Shown: one piece after another, positions 50,095-58,351 of the stretch | Layout: each line of letters begins with the position of its first letter | Position numbering within the stretch: position 1 is the first letter of the stretch | Origin: SHLQ01 sp964451305 | Lineage (GTDB): Bacteria; Actinomycetota; Acidimicrobiia; Acidimicrobiales; SHLQ01 | Length of the DNA: 64,000 nucleotides | Assembly: GCA_964451305.1 (NCBI GenBank) | Contig: CAYVHV010000001.1 | Span: 112,864 to 176,863 of the forward strand | Direction: 5' to 3' | Position numbers and translations under genes: made by a program | Notes under the pieces: model-generated | Told to the model about the DNA's origin: nothing | The model's input: the letters and a program-made list of their open reading frames with translations, nothing else | Database searches by the model: none

Positions 50095-51627
50095 ATGAGC
50101 ACCAACGCAGCGCCGGCGATTGAACCCGGCTTCGACGACTTCTGTACCTACGCAAAGACGCACCGGGTTGTCCCGGTGTGGCGCTCGCTGCTCGCCGACC
50201 AGGTCACGCCAGTTGCGATCTTCGCGCGATGTGTTGGAGGCGAAGATGGTTTCCTGCTCGAGTCTGTCGAGAACGGCGAACGCTGGGGCCGCTGGTCCTT
50301 CCTTGGACGTAACCCGCGCGCCACGATCATCTCCGAAAACGGCACTGTCAGCATCGACGGTCCTGCCGCAGGCGACGTCGTTGCCGGTGATGGCATGCTC
50401 GACACGCTCGAACGTGTCCTCGACGAGTTCTCCACGCCCGACATCGATGGGCTCCCTCCCTTGCACTCAGGCCTCGTGGGATACATTGGATACGACGTCG
50501 TTCGTGAAGTTGAACGTTTGCCGAACGTGCCAACAGACGACACCGGCCACGCCGATGGTGTCATGGCGCTTATCGGTGAGATCGCAGCCTTCGACCATTG
50601 GAAGCAGCAGGTCACCCTTATCTCGAACGCGTTAATCCCGGTCGATGCAACGGACGAACAGCTTTGTGAGATCTACGACGAGGCAATCGCACGCCTCGAA
50701 TCTCTCCAGAGCGATGGAGCCCAGCCCCTGGACGAACCGTTGGTGTCTCCACCACCGCTCGATGCTCCGCTGCCCGAGGTCACCTCGACGATGGGCGAGC
50801 AGATGTACTGCGACGCAGTTGAGGTTGCCAAAGAGCACATTCTCGCCGGTGACATCTTCCAGGTCGTGTTGTCTCAACGGTTCGACTTTCAACTCGATGC
50901 CGAACCATTCGACGTCTATCGGGTTCTTCGTCAGATCAACCCAAGCCCGTACATGTACTTCCTTCGGATCGGCGATCTCCACATCGTGGGTGCATCTCCC
51001 GAGCCGATGGTGCAGTTGCGCAACGGCACGGTCACCTCTCGCCCAATCGCAGGTACTCGGCCACGTGGAACGACCGACGAAGAGGATCGCCGCCTCGGAG
51101 CCGAGCTCAAAGAGCACCCGAAGGAAGTCGCTGAACACGTCATGCTCGTCGATCTTGCTCGCAACGACATCGGCCGCGTCATCGAGTTCGGATCGGAGTC
51201 TCGTGACCAGATCATGACGCTCGAGCGCTACAGCCACGTCATGCACCTCACCTCCCAGGTGAGCGGCAGGCTGGCTGAAGGACGGACCGCAATCGATGTA
51301 CTCCGGGCCACGCTCCCCGCGGGCACGCTCTCGGGAGCGCCGAAGGTCCGCGCGATGGAGATCATCGATGCGCTCGAACCCGTCAAGCGCGGGCCCTATG
51401 GCGGCGTTGTTGGCTACCTCGACTTCTCCGGCAATATCGATACCGCAATCGCGATCCGCACGATGTTCATCAAGGACAACATCGCGTCGGTCCAAGCAGG
51501 TGCTGGTGTCGTTGCCGACAGCGTGCCGATCGATGAGCACAACGAGTGCATCAACAAATCAAAGGCGCTTCTCGCAGCGGTGCCAGGCGCTCGCATCATG
51601 ACCCAGCAACGGAAGGCCGCCCAATGA
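50095..51627 (+). CDS. trpE: Anthranilate synthase component I
   Basis: 510 residues. Converts chorismate to anthranilate with TrpG. LLESVENGERWGR contains the LLES feedback site for tryptophan; NPSPYMYF, IVGASPEPMV, PIAGTRPRG, LVDLARNDIGRV and AGTLSGAPK form the active site. No trpG is in the window. The stop overlaps the ygfZ ATG. Confidence 0.95.
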   Translation: MSTNAAPAIEPGFDDFCTYAKTHRVVPVWRSLLADQVTPVAIFARCVGGEDGFLLESVENGERWGRWSFLGRNPRATIISENGTVSIDGPAAGDVVAGDGMLDTLERVLDEFSTPDIDGLPPLHSGLVGYIGYDVVREVERLPNVPTDDTGHADGVMALIGEIAAFDHWKQQVTLISNALIPVDATDEQLCEIYDEAIARLESLQSDGAQPLDEPLVSPPPLDAPLPEVTSTMGEQMYCDAVEVAKEHILAGDIFQVVLSQRFDFQLDAEPFDVYRVLRQINPSPYMYFLRIGDLHIVGASPEPMVQLRNGTVTSRPIAGTRPRGTTDEEDRRLGAELKEHPKEVAEHVMLVDLARNDIGRVIEFGSESRDQIMTLERYSHVMHLTSQVSGRLAEGRTAIDVLRATLPAGTLSGAPKVRAMEIIDALEPVKRGPYGGVVGYLDFSGNIDTAIAIRTMFIKDNIASVQAGAGVVADSVPIDEHNECINKSKALLAAVPGARIMTQQRKAAQ

Positions 51628-52463
51628 GCGACACGTCAACAACGGTGTACGTCGGTCAACGAGACGTCGTATCCGTCTCTGGAGAAGAGGCTGTCACCTA
51701 CCTGCAAGGACAACTCAGTCAAGACGTACAGTCGTTGCCGCTCGGCGAGTCCCGCTGGAGCTTCATCCTGCAACCACAAGGCAAGGTCGACGCATGGTTT
51801 CGGGTCACCCGGACCGCAGATGATGCCTTTCTACTCGATGTCGATGCCGGGTACGGCGAGGTGTTGCTCGCTCGACTGAAACGATTCAAACTGCGCACCA
51901 AAGCTGACCTCTCACTCGATACGTGGACGTTGCACGCATACCTCGGCGACGTTCCAGAAGGAGCCGAAGCGTCGATCGTGTCGCCATCGGCAGACGAGCG
52001 TGGAACCGACCTCATCGGCCCCGAACTCGCCGAACCAGCCGGTGTGGTCATCGACGATGAGCAATACGAACATCGACGCATCCTCGCTGCGATTCCAGCC
52101 ATGGGCAGCGAGCTCGACGACTCGACCATTCCCGCTGAGTCCGGCATGGTCGACCGTTCGGTTTCGTTCACGAAAGGCTGTTACACCGGTCAAGAGCTCG
52201 TCGCTCGCGTCGACTCACGCGGAAACAACACCCCACGACGGCTCCGCATTATCTCGGGTAGGGGAGATGTGCCCGAAGCTCGGGAACTCCACGCAGGAGA
52301 GACGATTGCCGGCACGGTTACATCGATCGTGCGAGACGGCGATGGTTGGATCGGCCTTGCGTACGTCAAGCGTTCGGCGTTCGACGAGACGACGTTGCAG
52401 ATTCAGGACGCCGTCGCCGAGGTTCGCCCGGGCTCGAGCGAACCCGGGAAGCCAGGTTCGTGA
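51624..52463 (+). CDS. ygfZ: Folate-binding YgfZ/GcvT-like protein
   Basis: 279 residues. Assists repair or assembly of some Fe-S proteins in known family members. The diagnostic motif is KGCYTGQELVAR with its conserved Cys. GcvT-like fold from residue 10. The ATG at 51624 overlaps the trpE stop. It is coupled to trpC, too, and so is inserted between two trp genes with no clear metabolic link. Confidence 0.9.
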   Translation: MSDTSTTVYVGQRDVVSVSGEEAVTYLQGQLSQDVQSLPLGESRWSFILQPQGKVDAWFRVTRTADDAFLLDVDAGYGEVLLARLKRFKLRTKADLSLDTWTLHAYLGDVPEGAEASIVSPSADERGTDLIGPELAEPAGVVIDDEQYEHRRILAAIPAMGSELDDSTIPAESGMVDRSVSFTKGCYTGQELVARVDSRGNNTPRRLRIISGRGDVPEARELHAGETIAGTVTSIVRDGDGWIGLAYVKRSAFDETTLQIQDAVAEVRPGSSEPGKPGS

Positions 52464-53248
52464 TGACGACCTACCTCGACGGGATTCTCGAAACGCACCG
52501 GCAGGCCGCGAGCAACGACGACCGATCTCTCGATCAACTTATCGAGCGGGCGTCAGCGCTCGATCCGGCACGTGGTTTTACCGCTGCACTCAGATCAGCG
52601 AATCCGCTGGGCGTCATCGCCGAGGTGAAACGCCGATCTCCCTCCAAAGGAGACCTGTTCCCCGACCTAGACCCAGCTGTCGTGTCGGCCGCGTACGAAC
52701 ACGGCGGGGCAGCCTGCTGCTCGGTCCTGACCGACGAGCAGTATTTCGGAGGCTCGGTCGCCGATCTACAAATCGTTCGCGAAACCGTCGATATCCCAAT
52801 CCTGCGCAAAGACTTCACCGTCAGTGCACACGATGTGCTCGACGCCCGGTTGATGGGAGCGGACTGTGTGCTGCTGATCGTTGCAGCCCTCGACGATTCC
52901 GAGCTAATGGATTTCCACACACTCGCAACCGAGATCGGGCTCGACGTACTCATCGAGGTCCATGATGAGGCTGAAGCCGAGCGGGCCATGGCTGTTGGGG
53001 GAGCACTCTTGGGCGTCAACCAGCGTGATCTCATGACCTTCGAGGTCGATACGGACCGTGCGAAGAGAGTTGCGAGTTCGCTTCCCGAGGATGTCGTGCG
53101 AGTCGCCGAATCAGGTATTCGAGGCCCAGCCGACATCCCCGAACTCGTGGCGGCCGGTTTCGACGCCGTACTCGTGGGAGAATCACTCGTAACCCACAGC
53201 GGTCCAGCTGAGGGTGTTCGAAGTCTGATCGAGCAAGCAACGAACTAG
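52463..53248 (+). CDS. trpC: Indole-3-glycerol phosphate synthase
   Basis: 261 residues, TIM barrel. VIAEVKRRSPSKGDL, SVLTDEQYFGGS, ILRKDFTV, LIEVHDEAEAERA and VAESGIRGPADI cover the catalytic Glu/Lys/Lys/Glu set. The ATG at 52463 shares its A with the ygfZ stop (a GTG one codon earlier is possible). Confidence 0.95.
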   Translation: MTTYLDGILETHRQAASNDDRSLDQLIERASALDPARGFTAALRSANPLGVIAEVKRRSPSKGDLFPDLDPAVVSAAYEHGGAACCSVLTDEQYFGGSVADLQIVRETVDIPILRKDFTVSAHDVLDARLMGADCVLLIVAALDDSELMDFHTLATEIGLDVLIEVHDEAEAERAMAVGGALLGVNQRDLMTFEVDTDRAKRVASSLPEDVVRVAESGIRGPADIPELVAAGFDAVLVGESLVTHSGPAEGVRSLIEQATN

Positions 53249-53256
53249 AGAGCGCG

Positions 53257-53877
53257 ATGACCTGGGTAAAGATCTGCGGGTTGACAGATGTTGACGATGC
53301 ACTGTTGGCTGTCGCGCTCGGGGCCGATTCGATCGGGCTAAATTTCGTTTCTGGATCGAAGCGGCAGATCGCACCCGTTCGAGGGCGAGATATCGCGGCC
53401 CGACTCCCATCGGAGATCCTCACGGTGGGGATTTTTCGAAACGAGGCCAAAGAACGCGTCGTCGACATCGTGCATTCGTCGGGGCTCGATGCTGCGCAAC
53501 TGCACGGAGACGAAAGCCCTGATGAGGTTGGGTGGATCGCAGAGCGGGTACCTACCGTAATCAAGGCGGTGTCGGCGGGAACTCCTCAAGCACTGCACGC
53601 TGGAGAGTTCCCCGTTTCGATCATCCTCGTCGATGCTGCGGACCCAGGAGCGGGGGAAGTTTTCGACTGGTCGCTGGCGAACTCGCTTCCGGCGGACAAG
53701 AACATCCTTCTTGCGGGAGGCCTCACGCCGGAGAACGTGGCCACCGCTATCGAAACGGTCAAACCGTGGGGGGTTGATGTCGCGTCCGGCGTGGAGAGTG
53801 GCCCAGGAAAGAAAGATCCCGCGGCGCTGCGCCGCTTCATTCAAAACGCAAAAGCCGTAGACCGATCGAACGGCTAG
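53257..53877 (+). CDS. trpF: Phosphoribosylanthranilate isomerase
   Basis: 206 residues. The general base Cys is in VKICGLTDV, and the general acid Asp in LVDAADPGAGEVFDW. The phosphate site is LAGGLTPENV and VDVASGVESGPGKKD. A dedicated TrpF is worth noting in an actinobacterium, since many use the dual enzyme PriA. No trpB or trpA follow. Confidence 0.93.
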   Translation: MTWVKICGLTDVDDALLAVALGADSIGLNFVSGSKRQIAPVRGRDIAARLPSEILTVGIFRNEAKERVVDIVHSSGLDAAQLHGDESPDEVGWIAERVPTVIKAVSAGTPQALHAGEFPVSIILVDAADPGAGEVFDWSLANSLPADKNILLAGGLTPENVATAIETVKPWGVDVASGVESGPGKKDPAALRRFIQNAKAVDRSNG

Positions 53878-53899
53878 ACCTGCTCGACGTACGCGTGGC

Positions 53900-54091
53900 T
53901 TAGTGGACGGTACGGAATGCGAACCAGGCGAGGTTCAGCATAGCGACGCCGTAAATGAACATACGAGCGTCCTTCGACATCTTTCTGATGCCGACAAAGA
54001 CCGCAAGCCAAAACGGCACCATGACCGCCCACTGCACGAAAACAGCAGAATCGGTCTTCGGTAGCGCCAAGTCGATCAGAAACTGAGGCAT
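53900..54091 (-). CDS. Small two-helix membrane protein
   Basis: 63 residues from ATG 54091. Two hydrophobic segments (about 18-35 and 43-60) with a short basic loop (IRKMSKDAR) between. It begins 4 bp after the anti-sigma gene and is on the same strand, so is likely third in the sigma operon. No family recognised. Confidence 0.55.
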   Translation of the reverse strand: MPQFLIDLALPKTDSAVFVQWAVMVPFWLAVFVGIRKMSKDARMFIYGVAMLNLAWFAFRTVH

Positions 54092-54095
54092 AGGC

Positions 54096-54353
54096 CTACG
54101 ACGGTGAGCTGGCCTCTTCAGAGATGCGAGAGCTGAAATCCCGCAGGCGTGCGAGGGCATCACTTTCGGCCGGAACCGCGAGCGTGCTTAGGTCCGTCTT
54201 GATCGCGTTGAACACGTCATGCTCAAGACCACAGTCGACGCATGCGTCCAAATGGGCTTTGATCTGTTCCATACGTTCACTATCGAGCTCACCGTCCAAG
54301 TAGGACTGGAGTCGAATAGCGACTTCTCTACAATTCGTCTTTTTAGCTGCCAT
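54096..54353 (-). CDS. rsrA: Zinc anti-sigma factor, RsrA-like
   Basis: 85 residues. Cys8, His34, Cys38 and Cys41 (HLDACVDC) have exactly the spacing of Cys11, His37, Cys41 and Cys44 in Streptomyces RsrA, the thiol-sensing anti-sigma factor. Its ATG shares a base with the sigma-gene stop (TAATG). Predicted to hold the sigma factor until oxidation of the zinc site. The mycothiol gene mshD is 9 kb away. Confidence 0.88.
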   Translation of the reverse strand: MAAKKTNCREVAIRLQSYLDGELDSERMEQIKAHLDACVDCGLEHDVFNAIKTDLSTLAVPAESDALARLRDFSSRISEEASSPS

Positions 54354-54907
54354 TAATATTCATCCTCGATACTGGAAAGCTCAAGGTGCTCTCGAATATT
54401 CCGTCTTGCGCGATGAAGTCGGGACATGACGGTACCGACCGGGATTCCGAGTACGTCGGCAGCTTCTTTGTATGAAAGCTCGTTGATGTCGACGAGTTCG
54501 ACGACCGACCGGAATTTTTCCGACAGCGCATTAAGTGCAGATTCGATAGGCGCAGCGAGTGTTTGATCCATGATCTGGGTCTCTGCGTCAGCGGCGTCCG
54601 CTGACTCATCTGCCACGCGTGCCATGGTCTCGTCTGGATCGTGCATGAGTTCGGGGCGTTTCCGGCGGACCCTGTTGATCTGCGCGTTGCGCATGATCGT
54701 CAGTAGCCACGCTCGGGGGTAACGCCCGTCGAACCGGTCCACGGCCCGATAGGCACGCAAGAGCGTGTCTTGGACGAGGTCTTCGGCATCAGCCTTGTTG
54801 CGGGTAATGGAGTAGGCAACTCTGTACATGACGTCGAGTTCGGGAACGACGTACTCGTTAAAACGAGCGTCTTGCCCGACCGGTCCCGAATTTGTGCCCA
54901 CAGCCAT
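54353..54907 (-). CDS. sigR: ECF sigma factor, SigR/SigH-like
   Basis: 184 residues. Region 2 with LDVMYRVAYSITRNKADAEDLVQDT and RAWLLTIMRNAQIN, region 4 with ALNALSEKFRSVVELVDI and SYKEAADVLGIPVGTVMSRLHRAR. Paired with an RsrA-type anti-sigma gene. The ATG at 54907 is favoured over 54934 by a TAGTCT box ending 7 nt upstream. Expected to control disulfide-stress genes, probably including thioredoxin and mycothiol functions elsewhere. Confidence 0.9.
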   Translation of the reverse strand: MAVGTNSGPVGQDARFNEYVVPELDVMYRVAYSITRNKADAEDLVQDTLLRAYRAVDRFDGRYPRAWLLTIMRNAQINRVRRKRPELMHDPDETMARVADESADAADAETQIMDQTLAAPIESALNALSEKFRSVVELVDINELSYKEAADVLGIPVGTVMSRLHRARRNIREHLELSSIEDEY

Positions 54908-54914
54908 CGGAGCA

Positions 54915-54920
54915 AGACTA
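54915..54920 (-). promoter_or_regulatory. Candidate -10 box of the ECF sigma gene
   Basis: TAGTCT on the minus strand ends 7 nt before the ATG at 54907. I did not find a clear SigR-type GGAAT/GTT promoter. Confidence 0.35.
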
Positions 54921-55034
54921 GCGAATATGTGCACTATGTCTGAATCCTGAGCAATGAGATCGGTCGAGATCGCGCTTCATCGAGCGCTTGTAATTCGTTC
55001 CAGTCGATCCTCGCGTCCGAGACCGAAATCAGAA

Positions 55035-55052
55035 TCGTTGACTTTCCAACGA
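55035..55052. promoter_or_regulatory. Inverted repeat and possible -35 upstream of the HU gene
   Basis: TCGTTG-6 nt-CAACGA. TTGACT (55038-55043) lies inside and could be a -35; the best -10 candidates downstream (around 55058-55066) are poor. Confidence 0.3.
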
Positions 55053-55145
55053 ATTATCTAGGTAAATCCCACGGAAAGGGTGAAAGCGTCCACTAGGGTT
55101 TCACTATCTTGTAATTCTCACAAGGACCCGCCAAGTTGGTGGCTC

Positions 55146-55151
55146 AGGAGG
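55146..55151 (+). promoter_or_regulatory. Strong ribosome binding site of the HU gene
   Basis: AGGAGG, 10 nt before the ATG, the best ribosome binding site in the window and in keeping with an abundant protein. Confidence 0.8.
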
Positions 55152-55161
55152 TATCCATAAA

Positions 55162-55440
55162 ATGAACAAGAGTGAATTGGTCGCAGAGATCGCTTCGAAG
55201 GCAGGGGTGACGCAGGCAGATGCAGGTGCGTGCGTAGATGCGATGATGGACACCATCGTTTCTCAGGTCAAGAAGGGTGGCGAGGTGAACATCACGGGTT
55301 ACGTGAAGTTCACTCGTAAGGACACCAAGGAGCGTATGGGCCGCAACCCACGCACCGGCGAGTCTCGTCTCATCCCAGCAGGCACGGCTGTCAAGATCCA
55401 GGCGTTGTCCAAGCTGAAAGCAGCGGGCAAGGGTCAATAA
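55162..55440 (+). CDS. hup: HU-family DNA-binding protein
   Basis: 92 residues. Nucleoid protein: MNKSELVAEIA start, GRNPRTGE arm motif and a short basic C-terminus (KLKAAGKGQ). It lacks the long Lys/Ala/Pro tail that mycobacterial HupB and some other actinobacterial HU proteins carry; in this window such a tail is found on the DksA-like protein instead. Followed by a strong terminator. Confidence 0.96.
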   Translation: MNKSELVAEIASKAGVTQADAGACVDAMMDTIVSQVKKGGEVNITGYVKFTRKDTKERMGRNPRTGESRLIPAGTAVKIQALSKLKAAGKGQ

Positions 55441-55475
55441 CCTTTCCCTTTGCCGATAGGCAAAAGTGTTTGAAT

Positions 55476-55511
55476 GGAGCAGCGCTTAACGGCGCTGCTC
55501 CTTCGCGTTTT
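55476..55511 (+). terminator. Intrinsic terminator after the HU gene
   Basis: GGAGCAGCGC-TTAACG-GCGCTGCTCC, a perfect 10-bp stem, followed by TTCGCGTTTT. Confidence 0.85.
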
Positions 55512-55556
55512 GCCGCTCTATTTTTCTCAAGGCCGAGAACCTGCGAGGCTTCCATC

Positions 55557-55985
55557 ATGACATTCCCCGCACCCGCCGATGTATTGCCTCATCGCCCTCC
55601 CTTTCTCTTCCTCGATGATGTGCTTGAGCTCCAGCCGTGCGAGTACGCAAAGGCCACGTGGACACTGAGCGGTGAGGAATTCTGGTTTCCTGGACATTTT
55701 CCGGGCCGGCCGACGCTCCCGGGTGTGCTGATGTGTGAAGCAATCGCCCAGATGGGGGCATATACGGTACTTACAGACCCGGAACGCTATGTCGGGAAGC
55801 TCCCACTATTTGGCGGTTTGGACAAGGCGAGGTTCCGTCGGCAGGTCGGCCCTGGCGACACCGTCGAGGTCGAGGCCGAGATTCATCAGTTGTCCGCACG
55901 TGCTGGAAAGGGCAAGGGTGCGGTGTTGCTCGACGGAAAGGTCGCGTGCTCGGCAGACATCATGTTCGTGGTTGTCGACGCATAA
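55557..55985 (+). CDS. fabZ: 3-hydroxyacyl-ACP dehydratase, FabZ type
   Basis: 142 residues, hot-dog fold. The catalytic His is in GHFPGRPTLPGVLMCEAIAQ; the N-terminal LPHRPPFLFLDDV is typical. Acts in fatty acid elongation. The ATG at 55557 is chosen from the family N-terminus, as the longer frame would read through the HU terminator. It stands alone between hup and the GGDEF-EAL gene. Confidence 0.93.
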   Translation: MTFPAPADVLPHRPPFLFLDDVLELQPCEYAKATWTLSGEEFWFPGHFPGRPTLPGVLMCEAIAQMGAYTVLTDPERYVGKLPLFGGLDKARFRRQVGPGDTVEVEAEIHQLSARAGKGKGAVLLDGKVACSADIMFVVVDA

Positions 55986-56074
55986 CACTCAAATTGAGAA
56001 AAGATTTTGACGTAATATGCCGTGCTGTGCTCAACTGACGATCTGAGGGGCCGATACGTCTACTAGTAAATGAG

Positions 56075-56125
56075 CGCCGGGTTGGGGGCGCCGACACCTG
56101 TCGGATCAGGACGGAAAGCCCGGCG
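56075..56125 (+). promoter_or_regulatory. Structured leader of the c-di-GMP gene (candidate cis-acting RNA)
   Basis: CGCCGGG (56075-56081) pairs with CCCGGCG (56119-56125), the second arm ending exactly at the ATG. Inside is CCGAC-ACCT-GTCGG and an unpaired GGACGGAAAG that includes the likely ribosome binding site. GGACGNAAAGCC recalls the conserved core of c-di-GMP-I riboswitches, but the rest of that fold is not evident. Confidence 0.45.
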
Positions 56126-58351
56126 ATGACGATCATCAAGCACCAACTGGACTACCTCGCAACCGTCCAAGACCCTCGGACGTATCAGGATGATGTCCTC
56201 GAAAGCGTCCGGTTCATTCTCCGCTCCTGTGCCAATTCGCTGAACGTCAGCAGAGTCGGGCTGTGGATGGTCGCCGACGGGGCTGAGGACATGACATGTA
56301 TCTCGCTCTATCGAAGCGAAGACGACAGTTTTGAAGAGGGAGCGATCCTCTCTCCCGAGGCGTATCCCAAGTACTTCAATGCTCTTGTGAACAGCCGTGT
56401 GATCGATGCCACCGATGCGCGTACGGACCTCCGGACCGATGAGCTGACCGAAACCTACCTCGATGTTCTCGACGTGCGGTCGTTACTCGACGCCACGATT
56501 CGCAACGTCACGAACGGAGACCTTCAAGGGGTTCTCTGCGCCGAGATGCAAGGCGAACAACGCACGTGGTTAACCGAAGAGCAGATGTTTGTGGCGTCGA
56601 TCTCCGACCTACTCGCGCAGCGACTAGTCACGAGTAGCTGGGCGGAAAGCGAACGGAGTTATCAAGCCCTCTTCGATGGTTCGAGCGAGGCGATCATGGT
56701 CTTTGACGGTGCATGTTTCAAGACGGCGAACCCCGCCGCCCTGGAAATGTTCGGATGTGAACACAACGAACTAGTCGGGCTCTCTCCGGCGGATGTCTCT
56801 CCGGAGTTTCAACCAGACGGTACCTCGTCTGAAGCTGGCGCGGTCGCGCACGTCGAGAAGTGTTTCCGGGGAGAATCTCAGCGGTTCGATTGGGTTCTCC
56901 AACGTCTGGACGGATCCACGTTCGACGCGGAGATCATGCTCAACTTGGCCAAGATTTCTGGCGAGGACACGCTCTTTGCGATGGTTCGCGATGTCAGCCA
57001 CGAAGCTGAAGCGAAACGGCAAGCGCTCCTCGCTCAAAAACAACTCGAATACCGGGCGACCCATGACTCACTCACGGGGTTGTTGAATCGTGATCAACTG
57101 CATCAGCACGTGGACCGGATCATTGGGCAGCAGCGTGTTCAGGAGCAGATCGCACTGCTGCTGCTCGACCTCAACCGCTTCAAGGAAATCAACGACACGT
57201 TGGGCCACTCGACCGGTGATAAAGTGCTGGTCGCACTGGCGTCAGTCCTCGAGCCACACGTTGTTTCGATGGGTGGGGCGCTGTTCCGGCTCGGTGGCGA
57301 CGAATTCGTTGCGGTATTTGAATCGGCGAAGCTAGCGACAGAACTCGATGACCTCTTCGACATTTTTAACGAGTGCCTCGCGTCCTCTGTCGAGGTTGAC
57401 GGCGTGTCGTTTGAAATGAGCGCGAGCATCGGCGCAGCACTCTTCCCAGACAACGGCAGCGACAGCCACGAACTCCTGCGTTGTGCGGACATCGCGATGT
57501 ATCACGGAAAGAACCACGATGGTGCGTCGCCGTGGTACTCCAAAGATGCCGATGCGACCGACCGCCACCGCATCGCCATCATGAGCGAGCTACGCCAAGG
57601 AATCCGAGATGGCGAACTGGTCCTTCACTACCAACCGCGAATCAACATCAACAGTGGTGCAGTGACGGGGTGCGAAGCGCTCGTTCGTTGGCAACATCCC
57701 GACCGAGGACTGCTGTATCCGATCGACTTCTTATTTGCGGCCGAGATGACCGAGGTGATCCACCCATTGACCGAATGCGTCCTTTGGAACGCGTTTTATC
57801 AGATCAACCATCTACGATCCCGAGGATTCGACGTTCCGATCGCCGTCAACATCTCCGCACGCAACCTTCCCGACACCCGACTGTTCGATCTGATCGAGAC
57901 GCAACTAGCCGAGCGCAACATCCCACCCGAGTTGCTAGAGATCGAGATCACCGAAAGCGCCTTGATCAACAACCCACGACGGTCGTTGCAGAACCTCAAC
58001 CGGCTCGAAGCCCTCGGTGTTTCGATCGCAATCGATGACTTTGGTACCGGCTATTCGTCGCTCAGCCTCCTGAAACAGCTTCCGCTCGACACCATCAAGA
58101 TCGACCGGAGCTTCGTGAACGACATGCTCGAGAACGCCACCGATCAGGTGATCGTCAACTCGACGATTAGCCTCGCCCACAACTTCTCCGCCAAAGTCGT
58201 CGCCGAAGGCGTGGAAGACCAAGAGACACTGGACGCTCTGGGCGCGCAGAAGTGCGATGAAGCGCAGGGCTACTTTATTGCACGGCCGATGTCGGCCGAA
58301 TTGTTCGACGCATGGCTCGAGGACCGCTTTCGCGAAGCCGGCGCCGCCTAA
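56126..58351 (+). CDS. GAF-PAS-GGDEF-EAL protein
   Basis: 741 residues, cyclic di-GMP metabolism. GAF-like domain (about 20-165), PAS (about 180-285), GGDEF (about 305-460, intact motif RLGGDEF near 388) and EAL (about 485-735). The EAL has GCEALVRWQ, NISARNL, EITESAL, IDDFGTGYSS, DTIKIDRS, VAEGVEDQ and EAQGYF, so the phosphodiesterase residues appear complete. The RxxD product-inhibition site upstream of GGDEF is missing (MGGALF there). No membrane helices: a soluble sensor. Both activities are possible. It ends overlapping the convergent leuS by 4 bp. Confidence 0.93.
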   Translation: MTIIKHQLDYLATVQDPRTYQDDVLESVRFILRSCANSLNVSRVGLWMVADGAEDMTCISLYRSEDDSFEEGAILSPEAYPKYFNALVNSRVIDATDARTDLRTDELTETYLDVLDVRSLLDATIRNVTNGDLQGVLCAEMQGEQRTWLTEEQMFVASISDLLAQRLVTSSWAESERSYQALFDGSSEAIMVFDGACFKTANPAALEMFGCEHNELVGLSPADVSPEFQPDGTSSEAGAVAHVEKCFRGESQRFDWVLQRLDGSTFDAEIMLNLAKISGEDTLFAMVRDVSHEAEAKRQALLAQKQLEYRATHDSLTGLLNRDQLHQHVDRIIGQQRVQEQIALLLLDLNRFKEINDTLGHSTGDKVLVALASVLEPHVVSMGGALFRLGGDEFVAVFESAKLATELDDLFDIFNECLASSVEVDGVSFEMSASIGAALFPDNGSDSHELLRCADIAMYHGKNHDGASPWYSKDADATDRHRIAIMSELRQGIRDGELVLHYQPRININSGAVTGCEALVRWQHPDRGLLYPIDFLFAAEMTEVIHPLTECVLWNAFYQINHLRSRGFDVPIAVNISARNLPDTRLFDLIETQLAERNIPPELLEIEITESALINNPRRSLQNLNRLEALGVSIAIDDFGTGYSSLSLLKQLPLDTIKIDRSFVNDMLENATDQVIVNSTISLAHNFSAKVVAEGVEDQETLDALGAQKCDEAQGYFIARPMSAELFDAWLEDRFREAGAA

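Noticed and set aside
56075..56125. Standard c-di-GMP-I (GEMM) riboswitch
   Set aside because: Only GGACGNAAAGCC resembles the core; the second hairpin and tetraloop receptor are missing before the start codon. Kept as an unclassified element.
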